Origin: an uncultured Phascolarctobacterium sp.
Lineage (GTDB): Bacteria > Bacillota > Negativicutes > Acidaminococcales > Acidaminococcaceae
DNA: 23,810 nucleotides
Direction of reading: 5' to 3'
NCBI GenBank assembly: GCA_900552005.1
Contig: URXU01000015.1
Location: forward strand, 1-23,810
Under the pieces are notes generated by a model. It did no database searches and was not told the DNA's origin. It worked only from the letters and a program-made list of their open reading frames with translations. The position numbers and the translations under genes were made by a program. This document shows positions 22,865-23,810 of this stretch, one piece after another; within the stretch, counting starts at the first letter, position 1, and each line of letters opens with the position of its first letter.

Positions 22865-23269
22865 TTATCCTGGTAACCCACCTATGAACATCATGATTAT
22901 TCCAATAACAATGCCAACAATATACATCAGAAAATCAAATAACATAATCTGTAATATTGTTGCGTATATGCCATCTACCCAAAACAAGCCAATTATTAGC
23001 AGAATACAAATACCAGCTATGGCTATACTTCTCATACTGAAACCGTGCGCACATCCACCAAATATCAGCGTAGCTAGTTTTTTCATAAAAGGCGGCGCAT
23101 TATGTCCCCTTTTTTCTTCTGCTAAAGGTATGATTCCAGTCAGAACTGACAAAATTGCCATACCCGAAAAGAAAACCGCTTTCATCAAGAAAGCTTCATT
23201 GTAAAAAAACTCATACATCATAAATGCATATAATGCAAACCATGCTGCAATAATGCGTAAGCTTTTCAT
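22865..23269 (-). CDS. Small integral membrane protein in the lysis cassette
   Basis: 134 residues with about four to five hydrophobic segments (IIAAWFALYAFMMYEFF, AVFFSGMAILSVLTGIIPLA, SIAIAGICILLIIGLFW, IMLFDFLMYIVGIVIGIIMM) and a short charged loop (EEKRGHNAPPFMKK). No family recognised. It starts one base after the holin stop codon (TAATATG) with AAGGTGA upstream, so it is translated together with the holin. A second holin, antiholin or holin partner is the likely reading from position; this is inference. Confidence 0.68.
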   Translation of the reverse strand: MKSLRIIAAWFALYAFMMYEFFYNEAFLMKAVFFSGMAILSVLTGIIPLAEEKRGHNAPPFMKKLATLIFGGCAHGFSMRSIAIAGICILLIIGLFWVDGIYATILQIMLFDFLMYIVGIVIGIIMMFIGGLPG

Positions 23270-23270
23270 A

Positions 23271-23750
23271 TTACTTCACCTTCAACTTTCCTTCCTCTGC
23301 CTGCTCTGTCAGCCTTGCTAAAGCATTCCGGATAACATCAGGAATATATTGACCGTAACCGGCGCGGTCAATATTCTCAATAATGCTGCCAGCTTCATTG
23401 AGCGCATAAGCACAGATTGCCATCTGCCGGAGTATATGCATATTCATGGCTGTATCAATAGTATTGCAGAGGGCCACTACGGCGAAAATCACAAACTTTT
23501 TGAGAATACCACGGAAGCCGGTGCTGCTGTCCCACTGCCCCGTTTTAAATGCAGTGAACATACCGGTAATATAGTCAACGATACTCAAGGCAATCAAAGC
23601 ATAAATCATGCTGTCCATACCGCCGATGGCAATACTGAAAAACAGACCGATTACTGCTCCTATAGACATAAGATACTGTTCAGCACCGGTAGGTTTCAGC
23701 TGCAGAAGAAAATCAAGTACACTATCTTTTATTTGAATAAAAGTATTCAC
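23271..23750 (-). CDS. Phage holin, TcdE/Phage_holin_4 family
   Basis: 159 residues. Three hydrophobic segments: about 24-44 (EQYLMSIGAVIGLFFSIAIG), about 46-65 (ALIALSIVDYITGMFTAF) and about 85-105 (ILKKFVIFAVVALCNTID). The pattern ALIALSIVDYITG followed by a K-T-G-x-x-x-S-x-x-G-x-R-G loop and K-K-x-V-I-F is characteristic of the TcdE/UtxA holin family (PF05105). Holins form membrane lesions that release or activate endolysin at a set time. The start is GTG at 23750, with AGGTG six nt upstream. Only 60 bases remain before the window edge, with no further gene visible in them. Confidence 0.88.
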   Translation of the reverse strand: MNTFIQIKDSVLDFLLQLKPTGAEQYLMSIGAVIGLFFSIAIGGMDSMIYALIALSIVDYITGMFTAFKTGQWDSSTGFRGILKKFVIFAVVALCNTIDTAMNMHILRQMAICAYALNEAGSIIENIDRAGYGQYIPDVIRNALARLTEQAEEGKLKVK

Positions 23751-23810
23751 TTATTACACCTACTTCCAATGAATAATGATAAAAACACACAACTTAATAA
23801 GCTACCTATA

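Larger units (their letters stand above)
21168..23810. mobile_element. Prophage end with lysis cassette (partial)
   Basis: From the end of tRNA-Arg to the window edge all five genes are on the minus strand and are small: holin, membrane protein, lysozyme-like protein, coiled-coil/TM protein and membrane-anchored protein. Together with the repeats next to the tRNA this suggests the lysis end of an integrated phage whose other genes lie beyond 23810. The precise boundary is unknown; it may lie inside the tRNA 3' end. Confidence 0.7.

Overview
The window reads as the chromosome of a moderate-GC member of the Firmicutes. The strongest sign is a leucine T-box leader on leuS; strong AGGAGG-type ribosome binding sites, intrinsic terminators and CCA-encoding tRNA genes agree with it. 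The mix of a fold-type I arginine decarboxylase operon, the carboxynorspermidine enzymes and many short secreted proteins makes me suspect a Negativicutes-like gut bacterium. That placement is inference; no lipopolysaccharide or rRNA gene is present to settle it. Almost every gene lies on the minus strand, so the text follows transcription from high to low coordinates.

Layout. 1-899: start of a glutamine synthetase, cut by the window edge, with its own promoter. 1047-4969: comEA-comEC-holA, a DNA-uptake operon followed by the DNA polymerase III delta subunit. 5068-7850: leuS with promoter, T-box leader and a 15-bp terminator. 7861-8272: AT-rich spacer without a supported gene. 8331-16474: a P1-family peptidase downstream of a six-gene polyamine operon. 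In transcription order that operon is arginine decarboxylase, spermidine synthase homologue, carboxynorspermidine synthase, carboxynorspermidine decarboxylase, agmatine deiminase and N-carbamoylputrescine amidase. It is preceded by a promoter with an operator-like palindrome and a roughly 300-nt leader ending in a terminator. 16493-18888: a coupled trio made of a small conserved protein, a secreted nuclease lipoprotein and a two-[4Fe-4S] FrhB-like protein. 19003-20194: two secreted proteins of unknown function. 20402-20848: a divergent MerR-family regulator. 20922-21203: tRNA-Pro, tRNA-Gly and tRNA-Arg with promoter and terminator. 21215-23810: the end of what looks like a prophage, with direct repeats next to tRNA-Arg and then a lysis cassette (holin, small membrane protein, lysozyme-like protein, coiled-coil/TM protein, membrane-anchored protein).

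How the genes work together. The polyamine operon can convert arginine to agmatine, N-carbamoylputrescine and putrescine, then to spermidine by reductive condensation with aspartate semialdehyde and decarboxylation. It also carries an aminopropyltransferase homologue although no S-adenosylmethionine decarboxylase gene is in the window. ComEA and ComEC suggest DNA uptake, and the nuclease lipoprotein could act on extracellular DNA.

The most intriguing items are the unassigned structured leader before arginine decarboxylase, with a possible antiterminator; the coexistence of two spermidine-forming branches; the nuclease trio; and the prophage lysis cassette with two small membrane proteins of unclear role. 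A recurring feature is an intrinsic terminator placed directly before the ribosome binding site of the next gene, which suggests that read-through or attenuation is a common control mode here. No CRISPR array, insertion sequence or rRNA gene was seen.
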